A stretch of 64,000 nt of DNA. Source: an uncultured Coriobacteriaceae bacterium (lineage in GTDB: Bacteria; Actinomycetota; Coriobacteriia; Coriobacteriales; Coriobacteriaceae). Below the pieces are notes generated by a model. It was not told where the DNA came from. It saw only the letters and a program-made list of their open reading frames with translations, and did no database searches. The stretch lies in NCBI GenBank assembly GCA_944322305.1, contig CALUOP010000008.1:47381-111380 (forward strand). Direction: 5' to 3'. Shown here in pieces: positions 32,949 to 42,348 of the stretch (its first letter is position 1; every line of letters begins with the position of its first letter). Both the position numbers and the translations under genes were made by a program.

Positions 32949-34280
32949 CTAGTTCTCGGAGTCGTCCTCGGGCACGATGGCGTTGAGCACGAACACAACC
33001 AGGAAGGCAACCATGAGCGAGCTGCCCAGCACGTTCTGCGCGAGCTGCGGCATGAACTGCAGGATGTCGGGCACGGCCTCGATGCCCACGCCCAGGGCCA
33101 GCGCGATGCCCACGATCATGCGGTTGCGGTAGTTGAGCGGCTGCTCGGTGATGAGCTGGATGCCCGAGAGCGTGATGGCCGCGAAGACTGTCACCGTGGC
33201 GCCGCCGAGCACCGGCTGCGGGATGGTGGCCATAAGTGCCATGAGCTTGGGGCACACACCCGCGACGAGCATGATGGCGCCCACGATCACGAAGACGCGC
33301 TTGGCGACCACCTTGGTGGTGCAGATGAGGCCCACGTTCTGGCTATAGGGGTCGGTGGGCAGGCCGCCGATCACCGCGCCGATCATGCCGCAGATGCTCT
33401 GGCCCTTGATGGCGCCGCCGAGCTCCTTGTCGGTGGCGTCGCGGCCAAAGCCGCCCATGGCGGTAGAGGACACGTCGCCGATGGTCTGCACGGCCTGCAC
33501 CACGTACATGAGGATCATCATGAGGATGGCGTCGGGGTGGAACTCAAGCCCGAAGTGGAACGGCGTCGGAATGGAGAAGAACGCCGCGCTTGCCACGTCG
33601 GAGAAGTCCACGATGCCGCCCATGGCAAGGGCGACGGCGTAGCCCACGATGATGCCGACGATCATGCCGGAAACCTTGAGGAGGCCCTTGCCGAACAGGC
33701 TGCACGCCAGCGTGATGGCCAGCGTCACCAGCGCCAGGATCCAGAACTGCGGCGCGCCGAAGGTGCCGGCCGCCTGGGCCGCCGAGCCGCCGCCGAAGTA
33801 GTTGAGGGCCGTCTCGTACAGCGAGAGGCCGATGGCGAGCACCACCGTGCCGCACACGATGGGCGGGAAGAACCGGCGGATCTTGCCCAGGAACATGCCG
33901 ATGAAGATAGACGCGAAGCCGGCCACCAGCTGCGCGCCGAAGATCGCGGCGATGCCGTACTGTGCGCCGATGAGCGTGAGCACCGGCATGTAGGCGAACG
34001 CCACGCCCATCACGTTGGGCATCCCCATGCCGAAGCCGAGCACCGGGTACAGCTGCAGCAGCGTGGTGATGCCGCCGATGATCATGGCCGCTTGCATGAG
34101 CAGGGTCTGGTCGGCCGCCGAAAGGCCGCAGGTGCCCGCGATGAGCATGGGCGGCGTGATGTTGCCCACGAGCATGGCCAGCACGTGCTGCATCGCCTGC
34201 GGGAACGCCTCCGCAAACGACGGCTTGCCGTTCAGCTCGAACAGCGCCCCCTTCTCCTGCACTGCCTTGTTACCCTCCAT
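32949..34280 (-). CDS. Xanthine/uracil permease, NCS2 family
   Basis: This 443-residue membrane protein has about 12-14 segments. The NCS2 signature lies in QAVQTIGDVSSTAMGG and GRDATDKELGGAIKGQSICG (about 255-295), followed by GGLPTDPYSQNVGLI. The QxxD/E arrangement fits purine (xanthine/uric acid) rather than uracil carriers, but this is a soft call. It presumably imports the purine that the Mo hydroxylase attacks. The ATG at 34280 has GAGGGGAGAG upstream. It sits inside the SelD-containing cluster. Confidence 0.9.
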   Translation of the reverse strand: MEGNKAVQEKGALFELNGKPSFAEAFPQAMQHVLAMLVGNITPPMLIAGTCGLSAADQTLLMQAAMIIGGITTLLQLYPVLGFGMGMPNVMGVAFAYMPVLTLIGAQYGIAAIFGAQLVAGFASIFIGMFLGKIRRFFPPIVCGTVVLAIGLSLYETALNYFGGGSAAQAAGTFGAPQFWILALVTLAITLACSLFGKGLLKVSGMIVGIIVGYAVALAMGGIVDFSDVASAAFFSIPTPFHFGLEFHPDAILMMILMYVVQAVQTIGDVSSTAMGGFGRDATDKELGGAIKGQSICGMIGAVIGGLPTDPYSQNVGLICTTKVVAKRVFVIVGAIMLVAGVCPKLMALMATIPQPVLGGATVTVFAAITLSGIQLITEQPLNYRNRMIVGIALALGVGIEAVPDILQFMPQLAQNVLGSSLMVAFLVVFVLNAIVPEDDSEN

Positions 34281-34517
34281 ATACTCTCCCCTCGTCTCGC
34301 GCCGCGACGCGCGAACCGGCCTCGGTGGTCGGGCGCGGCTGCGGAACCACCATTGTATAGGGCCGCAACGCAGCTGGGGAACCAAAAACAGGCAGGTTTA
34401 CAAGGCGAAACGCAAAAAGGGCCGCAAAGGCGGGAGGGAGGCGCGCAGGGAGGGCGTGCGGCGCTCGCAGTGGGCGACAACGGCGCGGGCCAAGAGGCGC
34501 GCCCGCAGGGCGCGAGG

Positions 34518-35573
34518 CTACACGAGGCGGATGCGCTTCTCGCCCGCCTGGGCCTGCGCGGCCGCATACGGGCGCATGCAGCCCACCGCCTGCGCGGGCA
34601 CGCCTTCTGCCGCGAGCGCCGCGACCAAGGCGTCTGCGTCGGCGGGCGCCACCGCGATCATGAGGCCGCCGGAGGTCTGGGGGTCAAAGAGCAGGTCCTG
34701 CAGGGCGAGCGGGGTGGCACCCGGGTCAACGTGCGCCTCGGCGAAGCTGCGGTTGCGGTACACCGCCGCCGGCAGCACGCCCGCTTCCGCAAGCTCGAGC
34801 ACCCCCGGCAGCAGGCGGAAAGCGCGCGAGTCAAGCTCGGCGGCGAGACCGGCTCCCTGCGCCATCTCGAGCGTGTGGCCCAGCACGCCGAAGCCTGTAA
34901 TGTCGGTGCAGGCGTGGGTGGCGAAGCGCCGCATGACCTCGGACGCGCAGCGGTTGAGCTCGGTCATGGCGCGCACAGCAGCCTGTTCGAGCGCGGGTGT
35001 CGCCACCCCGCCCTTCAGCGCCGTGGTGGCAACGCCGATGCCCAGCGGCTTGGTGTACACGAGCACGTCGCCTGCCTGCGCGGCGTCGTTGCGGACGATG
35101 CGCGCGGGGTCGAGCGTGCCGGTGACCGCCATGCCGTACTTAGGCTCGTCGTCGTAGATGCTGTGGCCGCCCGCCAGCGACGCGCCCGCCTCGGTTACCT
35201 TGGAAAGGCCGCCGCGCAGGATCTCGCGCACCGCCTTGGCGGGCATGTCCTCGGGAACGGCCATCACGTTCAGCGCGGTGACGGGCACCCCGCCCATGGC
35301 ATAGATATCCGAGAGGGCATTGGCAGCAGCCACCTGCCCGAACGTGAACGGGTCGTCCACCATGGGCGGGAAGAAGTCGACCGTCTGAACGATGGACAAC
35401 CGGTCGGTCAGGCGGTAGACCGCCGCGTCGTCGGCGTGGTCGAACCCCACGAGCAGGTTGGGATCGCGCGGGGCCGCGAACCCCTCGAACAGCTGGGCAA
35501 GCTGGCCGGCCCCCACCTTCGCGCCGCATCCCGCGCACGATGCCAGCTTGGTGAGCTTGACGTCCCCACTCAT
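34518..35573 (-). CDS. selD: Selenide, water dikinase
   Basis: This 351-residue enzyme makes selenophosphate from selenide and ATP. The catalytic region reads SCAGCGAKVGAG, placing C16 and K19 at the positions of E. coli C17 and K20; FDHADDAAVY and ALSDIYAMGG carry the metal-binding aspartates. Cys, not Sec, is encoded. The ATG at 35573 has GGGAGGCATC upstream. No selA, selB or tRNA-Sec is seen in the window, and its neighbours are YedF, YqeB, YqeC and DUF3343, so selenophosphate is probably used for the hydroxylase cofactor. A 182-bp inverted-repeat element lies 99 bases upstream. Confidence 0.95.
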   Translation of the reverse strand: MSGDVKLTKLASCAGCGAKVGAGQLAQLFEGFAAPRDPNLLVGFDHADDAAVYRLTDRLSIVQTVDFFPPMVDDPFTFGQVAAANALSDIYAMGGVPVTALNVMAVPEDMPAKAVREILRGGLSKVTEAGASLAGGHSIYDDEPKYGMAVTGTLDPARIVRNDAAQAGDVLVYTKPLGIGVATTALKGGVATPALEQAAVRAMTELNRCASEVMRRFATHACTDITGFGVLGHTLEMAQGAGLAAELDSRAFRLLPGVLELAEAGVLPAAVYRNRSFAEAHVDPGATPLALQDLLFDPQTSGGLMIAVAPADADALVAALAAEGVPAQAVGCMRPYAAAQAQAGEKRIRLV

Positions 35574-35884
35574 GATGCCTCCCGTTGCGTTGCATGAGCC
35601 CTCTCCAGCATGCACCGCGTGCGCGCGGTGCAACCGTGGATGGCCCGGTGCCCACGTTTTGCAAGCCACAGTGTGCAAATAATCGAGCTATGGACGATTC
35701 GTACCGAGGGGCATCCGCGCGTCCAGTTGAATTTGCATACTCTTCTTCGTTTTACCAGATGATTTTAAAACACCGTGCATAGAATTCGCGCTATGAAACA
35801 GCACTAAAAATAGAAGCATATGATGAATCGTCCATAGCTCAAATATTTGCACAATCCCGCTGCGCCCACCGGGCGGCGCCGCGC
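35574..35884. other. Gap holding AT-rich element copy 2
   Basis: This 311-base interval between selD and the DUF3343 gene is almost filled by the inverted-repeat element at 35672-35853. No gene is seen. Any selD promoter would have to lie in or beside this element. Confidence 0.7.
35672..35853. mobile_element. MITE-like element, copy 2 (182 bp)
   Basis: The left arm (35672-35700) and right arm (35825-35853) are 29-bp inverted repeats with two mismatches. The arms are near-identical to those of 22375-22555 (GAGCTATGGACGATTC is shared exactly by both left arms). The interior is AT-rich and differs from copy 1 apart from GTTTTACCAGAT. It is inserted inside the selenium gene cluster. Confidence 0.7.
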
Positions 35885-36196
35885 CTACAGCGCAAGCTCG
35901 GTCAGCGCGACGGGCTGAACGCGCCCGGCCAGCGCCGCCAGAAAGGCTTGGCGCGCTGCGTCCTCGGCGGGAAGCACCCAAGCCAGCCCGCAGTCGGCGC
36001 GTATCTGCGCGGGCAGCGGGATGATGCGCCCGGGCACGCTGGCCGCGCGGCAAAGCCGCTCGGCCTCAAGCGCGTCGAACGTGCTGGCAAACGACGCTAC
36101 AAGCCGGCGCTGCGGCGCACGAGCGTCCGAGCGCAGCGGCGGCGCGCCTGCGCCACCCATACCGGACAGGTCCTTCGCACTTGCGTTCTCCCCCAT
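35885..36196 (-). CDS. DUF3343 protein, putative Se/S carrier
   Basis: This small protein of 103 residues contains VASFASTFDALEAERL, GRIIPLPAQIRADCGLAW, the DUF3343 pattern with its single conserved cysteine (near residue 73). It has an N-terminal extension of about 30 residues not needed for the domain. DUF3343 genes travel with SelD, YedF and cysteine desulfurases in SDMH clusters; a carrier role for selenium or sulfur is proposed but unproven. The ATG at 36196 is 17 bases from the MFS stop, so the two form an operon. Confidence 0.82.
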   Translation of the reverse strand: MGENASAKDLSGMGGAGAPPLRSDARAPQRRLVASFASTFDALEAERLCRAASVPGRIIPLPAQIRADCGLAWVLPAEDAARQAFLAALAGRVQPVALTELAL

Positions 36197-36213
36197 CGGG
36201 CACCCCCGTTCCG

Positions 36214-37404
36214 CTACGCCCTGCGCGCAGCGAGCGTGTGATTGAGCCTCTCCGCTGCCACGATCATCACCAGCAAAAGAACCCCCAGGTAAAACGGATA
36301 GAGCCATGCGCCGACGTACTGCGCGAGCACACCGAACAGCGGCGAGAGGGCCAGCGGCCCCACATAGGCGAAGGCCATCTGCATACCCGTGAGCTCAAGC
36401 GCCACGTCCTCGCCGAAGCGCGCCGGCGTAGCGTGAATGACCGCCGGGTAGATGGGCGCGCAGCCCAGGCCCACCAGCACCAAACCCGGCAGCAGCGCGG
36501 CGTTGCCCGCCGGCAGCAGCACCAGCACGAGGCCCGCCGCGACGACGACCTGCCCCAGGCGGATCATGTTGCGGTCGCTCACGCGCATGGACACGAAACC
36601 GCTCACCGCGCGCCCGAGCGTAATGCCCACATAGAACAGCGAGGCCCAGCTGGCCGCCGTCTCGGCCGTGATGCCGCGCGCCTGCACGCAGTACGTGGCT
36701 GCCCACGCGCCGCAGGTGCTCTCAAGCGCGTTGTAACAGAAGAAGCAGATGAGCACCGCCGCAACGCCGGGCATGCGCAGAAGCTCGCGCCGCGAGCGCG
36801 CAGGGCGGCTGACAACCGACGCGTCCGCAGCGCCCCCTTGACGGACGCGGTGCAGCACGCGCCTCTCTTTCCACAAGGGCAGCGAGAGCGTGAGCACCAC
36901 GGCGATGGCAACCTGCACGCCGCCGATGACGAGAAAGCCCAGGTTCCACGAGCCGCCCGCCAGGCACGCCGCCATGATCATGGGGCCGCCGCTCGCGCCG
37001 ACGCCCCACATGCAGTGCAGCCAGCTCATGTGCTGGCTCTTATAGTGCAGGGCCACGTAGGCGTTGAGCGCCGCGTCCACCGCGCCGGCACCCAGGCCGT
37101 AGGGCACGGCCCACAGGCAGAGCTGCCAAAACGCGCTCGACGCCGCAAAGCCCACCAGCGCCGCCGCGGTAAGCGCCACGCTGGCCACGGTGACGCGCCC
37201 CGTGCCGAAACGCTCCACCACCCGCACCGACATCAGGCTCGAGACAATGGTGCCCGCCGTGATGATCATGGTGACGGCGCCGACCCACGACGTGCCCGCA
37301 CCCAGCGCGGGCGCCATGGTGGGCCATGCCGACCCGATGGCCGAGTCGGGCAGGCCCAAGCTGATAAAGGCAAGGTAAATGATGGGGAGAAGACCGACGG
37401 GCAT
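36214..37404 (-). CDS. MFS transporter
   Basis: This 396-residue protein has about 12 membrane segments in two halves separated by a charged loop (LPLWKERRVLHRVRQGG, about 185-201). Motif A-like RVVERFGTGRV follows segment 2 (about 61-71) and MRVSDRNMIRLG recurs in the second half. The family resembles FucP/YfkF-like sugar or metabolite carriers, but the substrate cannot be told. It is joined to the DUF3343 gene by a 17-base gap and lies between that gene and the cysteine desulfurase gene, hinting at transport of a purine breakdown product or a selenium compound; this is inference. The ATG is at 37404. Confidence 0.85.
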   Translation of the reverse strand: MPVGLLPIIYLAFISLGLPDSAIGSAWPTMAPALGAGTSWVGAVTMIITAGTIVSSLMSVRVVERFGTGRVTVASVALTAAALVGFAASSAFWQLCLWAVPYGLGAGAVDAALNAYVALHYKSQHMSWLHCMWGVGASGGPMIMAACLAGGSWNLGFLVIGGVQVAIAVVLTLSLPLWKERRVLHRVRQGGAADASVVSRPARSRRELLRMPGVAAVLICFFCYNALESTCGAWAATYCVQARGITAETAASWASLFYVGITLGRAVSGFVSMRVSDRNMIRLGQVVVAAGLVLVLLPAGNAALLPGLVLVGLGCAPIYPAVIHATPARFGEDVALELTGMQMAFAYVGPLALSPLFGVLAQYVGAWLYPFYLGVLLLVMIVAAERLNHTLAARRA

Positions 37405-37597
37405 GCGCGTCCCTTCCGCTCGCACAAGCAAAACGCCCACCATTGTAGCGTGCGGGCACAGGCGCAGGGGCGCTTCGCGCGCTTCAAGAAGTTTCCACTC
37501 CTGCGAACAAGCTGCGGGTCACGCCGAGGCGCCCTCGCCGCATGCGGCGCGGGCGCCTCGGGTACGAAAGGGCGCGGGCGGGGCGGCCCCGATCTGC

Positions 37598-38746
37598 TTA
37601 CGCCAGCTCGCGCGCCACGGCCGCCACCGCGCGCACCGCCGCGTCAACCTCGTCAGCGGTCGTGTAGAACCCAAGCGAGAAGCGCACCGCCCCCTGCCCG
37701 CGCGTGCCCAGGGCCTCGTGCGCCCGCGGGGCGCAGTGCAGCCCTGCGCGGGTGGCGATGCCCCAGCGCTGCGCCAGCGCGTCGGCCACGCGGGCGGAGT
37801 CCGCGTCGCCGACGTTGAGGGCAACCGTGGCAACGTGCCCCATCCCGTCCCCTTCGCCGTACACGCGAACACCGGGAACCGCGCTCACACCGGACACAAA
37901 ACGCGCGCGCAGCGCCTCCTCGCGTGCGCGGATCCCCTCGACGCCCTGCTCTTGCACGAAGCGCACCCCGGCAGCCAAGCCCGCGAGGCCCGGCGTGTTC
38001 GCCGTGCCCGCCTCCAGGTGCTCGGGATAAGTGTCGGGTTGGCGGTCCCGCGCGCTCTGCACCCCCGTGCCGCCGCAGAACAGCGGCTCAACCTCCACCT
38101 GCGGCGCAACCGCGAGGCCGCCGGTCCCCTGCGGACCCATAAGCGCCTTGTGGCCGGTAAAGGCCGCAAGGTCAGCTCCGAGCGCGTCCAGCTCAACCGG
38201 GAGCGCCCCGGCCGTCTGCGCGGCGTCCACCAGCACGAGCGCGCCGCGCGCGTGCGCCATGCGCGCTACCTCGGCCACCGGCAGCACCGCGCCGGTGAGG
38301 TTGGAGGCGTGCGACACCGCCACCAGGCGCGTGCCCGGGGTGATCAGGCGGTCGAAATCCTCCAGCGCGATCGCGCCGGAGCGCGCAACCGGCACGTAGC
38401 TGACGCGCGCGCCCCGCGTGCGCTCGAGAAGCGCGAGCGGCCTGAGCACGGAGTTGTGCTCGTAGGCGGTCGCTACCACGTGGTCGCCGGGGCGCACCGT
38501 TCCGAAGATGGCGGTGTTCAGCGCCTGTGTGGCGTTGGCGAAAAAGACCACGCGCTCGGGGTGGCTGAACGCGAAGAGCTCGGCGAGCGCGCAGCGGGCC
38601 TCGAAAACCGTGCGGGCGGCGTCGAGGTCGGCCGCGGCCGCGCCGCGCGCCGAGCTGCCGGCGCCCGAGGTGAGCGCCCGCGCCACCGCCTCCACCACGC
38701 ACGGCGGCTTGCGTGCCGAGGTTGCCGCGTTGTTGAGGTAGATCAC
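37598..38746 (-). CDS. Cysteine desulfurase of the SDMH-linked type (EF2568-like)
   Basis: This 382-residue PLP enzyme of aminotransferase class V opens with IYLNNAATS. The Schiff-base lysine is K200 in AFTGHKALMGPQGTG, and the catalytic cysteine is C338 in RAGLHCAPRAHEALGT. It releases sulfur (or selenium) from cysteine (or selenocysteine). The short class found next to SelD and YedF fits its length and position. The start is GTG 38746 with GGAAGGGAGG upstream. It follows yedF by 51 bases in the same direction. Confidence 0.9.
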   Translation of the reverse strand: MIYLNNAATSARKPPCVVEAVARALTSGAGSSARGAAAADLDAARTVFEARCALAELFAFSHPERVVFFANATQALNTAIFGTVRPGDHVVATAYEHNSVLRPLALLERTRGARVSYVPVARSGAIALEDFDRLITPGTRLVAVSHASNLTGAVLPVAEVARMAHARGALVLVDAAQTAGALPVELDALGADLAAFTGHKALMGPQGTGGLAVAPQVEVEPLFCGGTGVQSARDRQPDTYPEHLEAGTANTPGLAGLAAGVRFVQEQGVEGIRAREEALRARFVSGVSAVPGVRVYGEGDGMGHVATVALNVGDADSARVADALAQRWGIATRAGLHCAPRAHEALGTRGQGAVRFSLGFYTTADEVDAAVRAVAAVARELA

Positions 38747-38797
38747 GCGCCCTCCCTTCCGGACGCAGGCGGGACAAAGCCGCCCCGCCCGTCTGCC

Positions 38798-39478
38798 CTA
38801 CAGCGTGATGACCTTACCAGGCTCCATCATGGCCTCGGTGAGGGCGTAGAGGTTGGTGACGCCGCCTACGGCCAGCTGGTCTTTGATGCCCAGGTAGTCG
38901 AGACAGGTGCCGCACGTGAGCACCTCGGTGCCGCGGCGCTCGAGCTCGCGGATGTCTTCGAGCACGTCCGAACCGGCGCTGGTGAGGTAGGCGCCGCTGT
39001 TGAAGAAGATGACGCGGCGCGGCACCTCGCCGCGCTGGGACAGCGCGTAGAGCACGCCGCGCATGAGCACAGCACCCAGCTCGTCGCTGCCGCTGCCGAG
39101 CGTGTTGCGCCCCACGAGCACCGTGGCCCCCGGCGTCTCAGCCGTCGGCGCAGCCGCCGCGGCGTCGGCGTCCGCAACGGCGGGAGCAGGGCATGCAGGG
39201 TTCCCCGCAGTGCCGGGTTCAACGTCTGAACCCCCGGTTCCCGCCTCCCCGCCTGCGGCGTCAGCCGAGAACAACACGCGCCAGCAGCCGTCCTTCTCCT
39301 CCACAGACGCAGCGGTTCCGCGGCTTGCCGCCAAACGGCTCAGGTTCTCCACCGCCACCCGCTCGCTCACCAGCACCTCGAGCGGCTCGGCCGCACCGCT
39401 CTCAGCCAGCGCGCTCAGAGCCTTCATCGCCATGACCACGGGCTGCGGGCACGTCTTGCCCCGCGCGTCTATCTGCAT
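38798..39478 (-). CDS. yedF: YedF: TusA-like plus DsrE-like sulfur/selenium relay protein
   Basis: This 226-residue protein has an N-terminal TusA/SirA domain (IDARGKTCPQPVVMAMKAL, with C10) and a C-terminal DsrE-like domain (about 115-226) with VLTCGTCLDYLG, two further cysteines. An Ala/Gly/Pro linker (about 78-115) joins them. The two-domain form is the one that accompanies SelD in SDMH genomes. It probably carries persulfide or selenide between the desulfurase and SelD or the cofactor. The ATG at 39478 has GGGGAGGAGC upstream. It is the first gene of the leftward yedF-desulfurase unit. Confidence 0.9.
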   Translation of the reverse strand: MQIDARGKTCPQPVVMAMKALSALAESGAAEPLEVLVSERVAVENLSRLAASRGTAASVEEKDGCWRVLFSADAAGGEAGTGGSDVEPGTAGNPACPAPAVADADAAAAAPTAETPGATVLVGRNTLGSGSDELGAVLMRGVLYALSQRGEVPRRVIFFNSGAYLTSAGSDVLEDIRELERRGTEVLTCGTCLDYLGIKDQLAVGGVTNLYALTEAMMEPGKVITL

Positions 39479-39572
39479 AGCGCTCCTCCCCACCCGGCGT
39501 TTCCACCCCTCAACCCTACCATGCCGCGCGGACACAGACCCCGCGATCCCGCGCAAAGAGCGCTGCGGCGAG

Positions 39573-39617
39573 AAAAACAGCGCCCCTCCCGACGCGGTGA
39601 GCTGTCGGGAGGGGCGC
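39573..39617 (-). terminator. Terminator after the C69 dipeptidase gene
   Basis: GCGCCCCTCCCGAC (39580-39593) pairs exactly with GTCGGGAGGGGCGC (39604-39617). On the minus strand TGTTTTT follows. It separates the dipeptidase from yedF. Confidence 0.9.
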
Positions 39618-39689
39618 CATCGTCATGCGGGCAAGCCAGCGCCGCCGGACTCGGCCGGGCGCCGATTCTAACCGAACCAGCCCCAGCGC

Positions 39690-41555
39690 CTAATGGTCGG
39701 ACAGGGAAAAGCCGTTGCGCATGAGCATGCTCGTGGTGTAGAGCACCTTGCCCAGAAGATCCTCGGTCTCGGCCTTGAGGTTCTCGGCGATGCGCTCGTT
39801 TACCTGCGCGAGCGCGCAGCGCACCGCCGGGTTGTCGCCCATCGGCGCGTGCGCGGCGCTCACCTCCGCGCGGGCCAGCGGTGCCTCGGGCGTGCAGGCA
39901 GGCGTGGCAGACGAGAACCGCGCGGCAGCGTCTTCGGCCTCCGCAGCGCCGTCGGCACCCGTCTCGGCGCCGGCCGCCGGCGCGTTGCCCGCAAAGATGC
40001 CTTCCACCGCGTGCGCCACCTCCGCCGGCGATGCGGCAGCGGCGGCGTCCGCGCCCTCGGTGCACGCCAGCACCCCGGGAGCCGGAGCCTTGGCGATGCC
40101 GCCGGCGCGGCGCGTGCGCGCGAGCGCGCCCGGCTCCTCGGCCTTGGCCACAGCCGTGCCCGGGCCCTCCCCGCCTGCGGCCAGCAGCAGCGCCACGCCC
40201 TCGTCGGCCGCGCGCACCGCGGCGTGCCCGGCGGCCATCGTCCGCTCAACGTAGCGGTCGACGTGGTTCACGTTGTCCTTGTAGTGCGCGTCGGCCAAGG
40301 CCGCGATTACGCGGTTGGCCCAGTAGAAGCTCTCGGTCGTCACACGCGCGCCGGTGTTGGCCAGGTAGGCCGGCGTCTCGTCCACATTGGCGAAAAACGG
40401 CGTGAGCGTGTTGAAGGCGTTGGAGCCGTAAGCCATCCACTGCACGGCGCGGCACGCGGCCGGCGCGTACGGGCGCAGCTGCAGCACGGCGAGCTGGCTT
40501 TGGCGGTTGATGCCGATGGGGCGGTAGCGCCGGCGCTGCTCCGGGGTGCCCAGCTCGTCGTAGGGGTCGAAGGGCGTCCCCTCGTAGTGCGAGGAGAGCA
40601 CGGCCTTCACGTCCTCGATGGTGATCTTGCGCTCGGGCACCTGCGCCCACGGCAGGTCGTCGTCCTCGGGGCCGTGCGCGGCGCGCGGCCCGTCCCAGCC
40701 CTGGTGCGGGTTCAGGAACCGCTGCATGTGCCAGGCGCGCGGCGTGTTGTACACGTGGTCGCGCTCGGAGTGGCTGCCGAAGGCCCCGCGCGGGTTGAAC
40801 ACGTCGGCCTCCGCCGCGCTGCCTTCGCGCAGCGTGAGGTCCAAGTGGTTGGCCGCCATCCACGAGCGCAGGTCGGCCGAGCACATGTGGTCGCGCTGCT
40901 CGCCCAAGGCGTCCGCCAGATCGAAGCGGTCGATCCCCAGCTGGTTGGGCATCGTCACGTAGCTGTCGTCCGGCACGCGCTTGGCGATCCAGTGGTGGCC
41001 GCCCACGGTCTCCAGCCACCAGATCTCGTCCACGTCCGAAAACGCGATGCCGTTCATCTCGTAGGTGCCGTAGCGCTCCAGAAGCTCTCCTGTGCGCAGC
41101 ACGCCCTCGCGCGCCGTCCTCACGTAGGGCAGCACCACGGTGAGCAGGTCCTCCTCGCCGATGCCGCCGGGCACCTCAGGGATGTACCCCGGCTTGCCGG
41201 GCTTCCCCTGCGCGGGGCGCAGCTCAACCAGCGGGTCGGCGCCCAGCACGCGCTCGTTGGTGGTGAGCGTCTCGGTAGCGCTCATGCCCACGTTCGCGGT
41301 GTTGAAGCCGGCCTCGCCCCAGACGCCCTCGTTGTCCAGCGCGTTCGGCACGCTCGTGTACTGCAGCGGGTCGTCCGGCAGCTCGATCTCGACGTGGCTC
41401 AGCACGCTTTTGTAATGCCGCGGCTGGTCGGCGGGCTTCACCACCGTGAAGACCTTGGGGCAGAACTCCCCGTTGCCCGAGTCCTCGTTGCGTGCCACGA
41501 TGGTCGACCCGTCGTAGCTCGCGCGCTTGCCCACCAAGATGGTTGTGCAGGCCAT
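39690..41555 (-). CDS. Peptidase family C69 dipeptidase
   Basis: This 621-residue protein starts [16 protein letters not shown], placing the N-terminal-nucleophile cysteine at position 3, and has [27 protein letters not shown] and [16 protein letters not shown]69 enzymes cleave dipeptides with broad specificity. The family is usually about 470-540 residues; here an Ala/Glu/Gly-rich, low-complexity stretch of about 130 residues (about 445-575) is inserted before the final [11 protein letters not shown] helix. No signal peptide is seen. The ATG at 41555 has AAAGGAGGAACC upstream. Confidence 0.9.
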   Translation of the reverse strand: MACTTILVGKRASYDGSTIVARNEDSGNGEFCPKVFTVVKPADQPRHYKSVLSHVEIELPDDPLQYTSVPNALDNEGVWGEAGFNTANVGMSATETLTTNERVLGADPLVELRPAQGKPGKPGYIPEVPGGIGEEDLLTVVLPYVRTAREGVLRTGELLERYGTYEMNGIAFSDVDEIWWLETVGGHHWIAKRVPDDSYVTMPNQLGIDRFDLADALGEQRDHMCSADLRSWMAANHLDLTLREGSAAEADVFNPRGAFGSHSERDHVYNTPRAWHMQRFLNPHQGWDGPRAAHGPEDDDLPWAQVPERKITIEDVKAVLSSHYEGTPFDPYDELGTPEQRRRYRPIGINRQSQLAVLQLRPYAPAACRAVQWMAYGSNAFNTLTPFFANVDETPAYLANTGARVTTESFYWANRVIAALADAHYKDNVNHVDRYVERTMAAGHAAVRAADEGVALLLAAGGEGPGTAVAKAEEPGALARTRRAGGIAKAPAPGVLACTEGADAAAAASPAEVAHAVEGIFAGNAPAAGAETGADGAAEAEDAAARFSSATPACTPEAPLARAEVSAAHAPMGDNPAVRCALAQVNERIAENLKAETEDLLGKVLYTTSMLMRNGFSLSDH

Positions 41556-41575
41556 GGTTCCTCCTTTACGTAAGG

Positions 41576-41598
41576 CGCCGCAGGAGGACCCTGCGGCG
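41576..41598 (-). terminator. Hairpin after cutC
   Basis: CGCCGCAGG and CCTGCGGCG form a perfect 9-bp stem with an AGGAC loop downstream of cutC. The T-run on the minus strand is weak, so termination here is only probable. Confidence 0.5.
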
Positions 41599-41661
41599 CG
41601 TCGTTGTCGCCCTACCTATTCCCGTTTACGGGAGGGCTTATGCAACGGGCGGAACCCTGCC

Positions 41662-42348
41662 TCACAGCTTCACGATCTTGGTGCCGTGAACCTCCTCCAC
41701 GCCCAGGCACGCAGCCACCTCGTCGGCGTTCTCCCAGCTCACGCCGCCGCCGGGAAGGATGTGGATCCGCCCGTTCGCATAGGCTGTCAGCGCGCGCAGC
41801 CGCTCGGCGTTGCCGAGGATCGGCGTGCCCGCCGCGCCGCCGTGCGTGAGGATGCGCTCGACGCCGAGCGAGGCCAGCACGTCGATGGCCTCCTTCTGCT
41901 CCTCGAGCCCCAGCTCGTCAAAGGCCATGTGGAAGGTCACCGCCACCGGGTCGGCGCCCGCCGCGAGCCCCGCGCCCTCGCCCTTGGCGGCGGCCACCAG
42001 GCGCTCGGTCAGCGCACGGTCGATGCGCAGCGTGCCCGCGCCGTCTGCGCGCACGCAGCCGAAGACCACGCCCGTCACGCCCAGGCCGCGCGCGCAGGCG
42101 ATGTCGTCGAGCATCATCTGCGCCTCGTCCTCTGAGTACACGAAGTCGCCGCCGCGCGGGCGCGCCATGGCCATGACGTCCACGCCGCGTGCGCGCGTGT
42201 AGGCAACCGCCGCGCGGATCACACCGTAGCTCGGGCTCGTGCCACCCACCGCCAGGTTGTCGCACAGCTCGATGCGCCGCGCCCCGGCCTCGACGGCAGC
42301 CGGCACGCGCTCCATGTTCTCCGCGCAGAACTCCCTCACCTTGATCAT
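41662..42348 (-). CDS. cutC: CutC family protein
   Basis: This 228-residue TIM-barrel protein has the CutC marks: EFCAENMERVPAAVEAGARR, IELCDNLAVGGTSPS (about 27-41), MARPRGGDFVYSEDE and VTFHMAFDEL, ending with ILTHGGAAGTPILG and a GGGVSWEN loop. CutC was first linked to copper tolerance in E. coli, but its enzymatic role is not settled. The ATG at 42348 has AAGGGGAGAC upstream; the longer frame upstream is filler. It appears to be alone in its transcript. Confidence 0.9.
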   Translation of the reverse strand: MIKVREFCAENMERVPAAVEAGARRIELCDNLAVGGTSPSYGVIRAAVAYTRARGVDVMAMARPRGGDFVYSEDEAQMMLDDIACARGLGVTGVVFGCVRADGAGTLRIDRALTERLVAAAKGEGAGLAAGADPVAVTFHMAFDELGLEEQKEAIDVLASLGVERILTHGGAAGTPILGNAERLRALTAYANGRIHILPGGGVSWENADEVAACLGVEEVHGTKIVKL

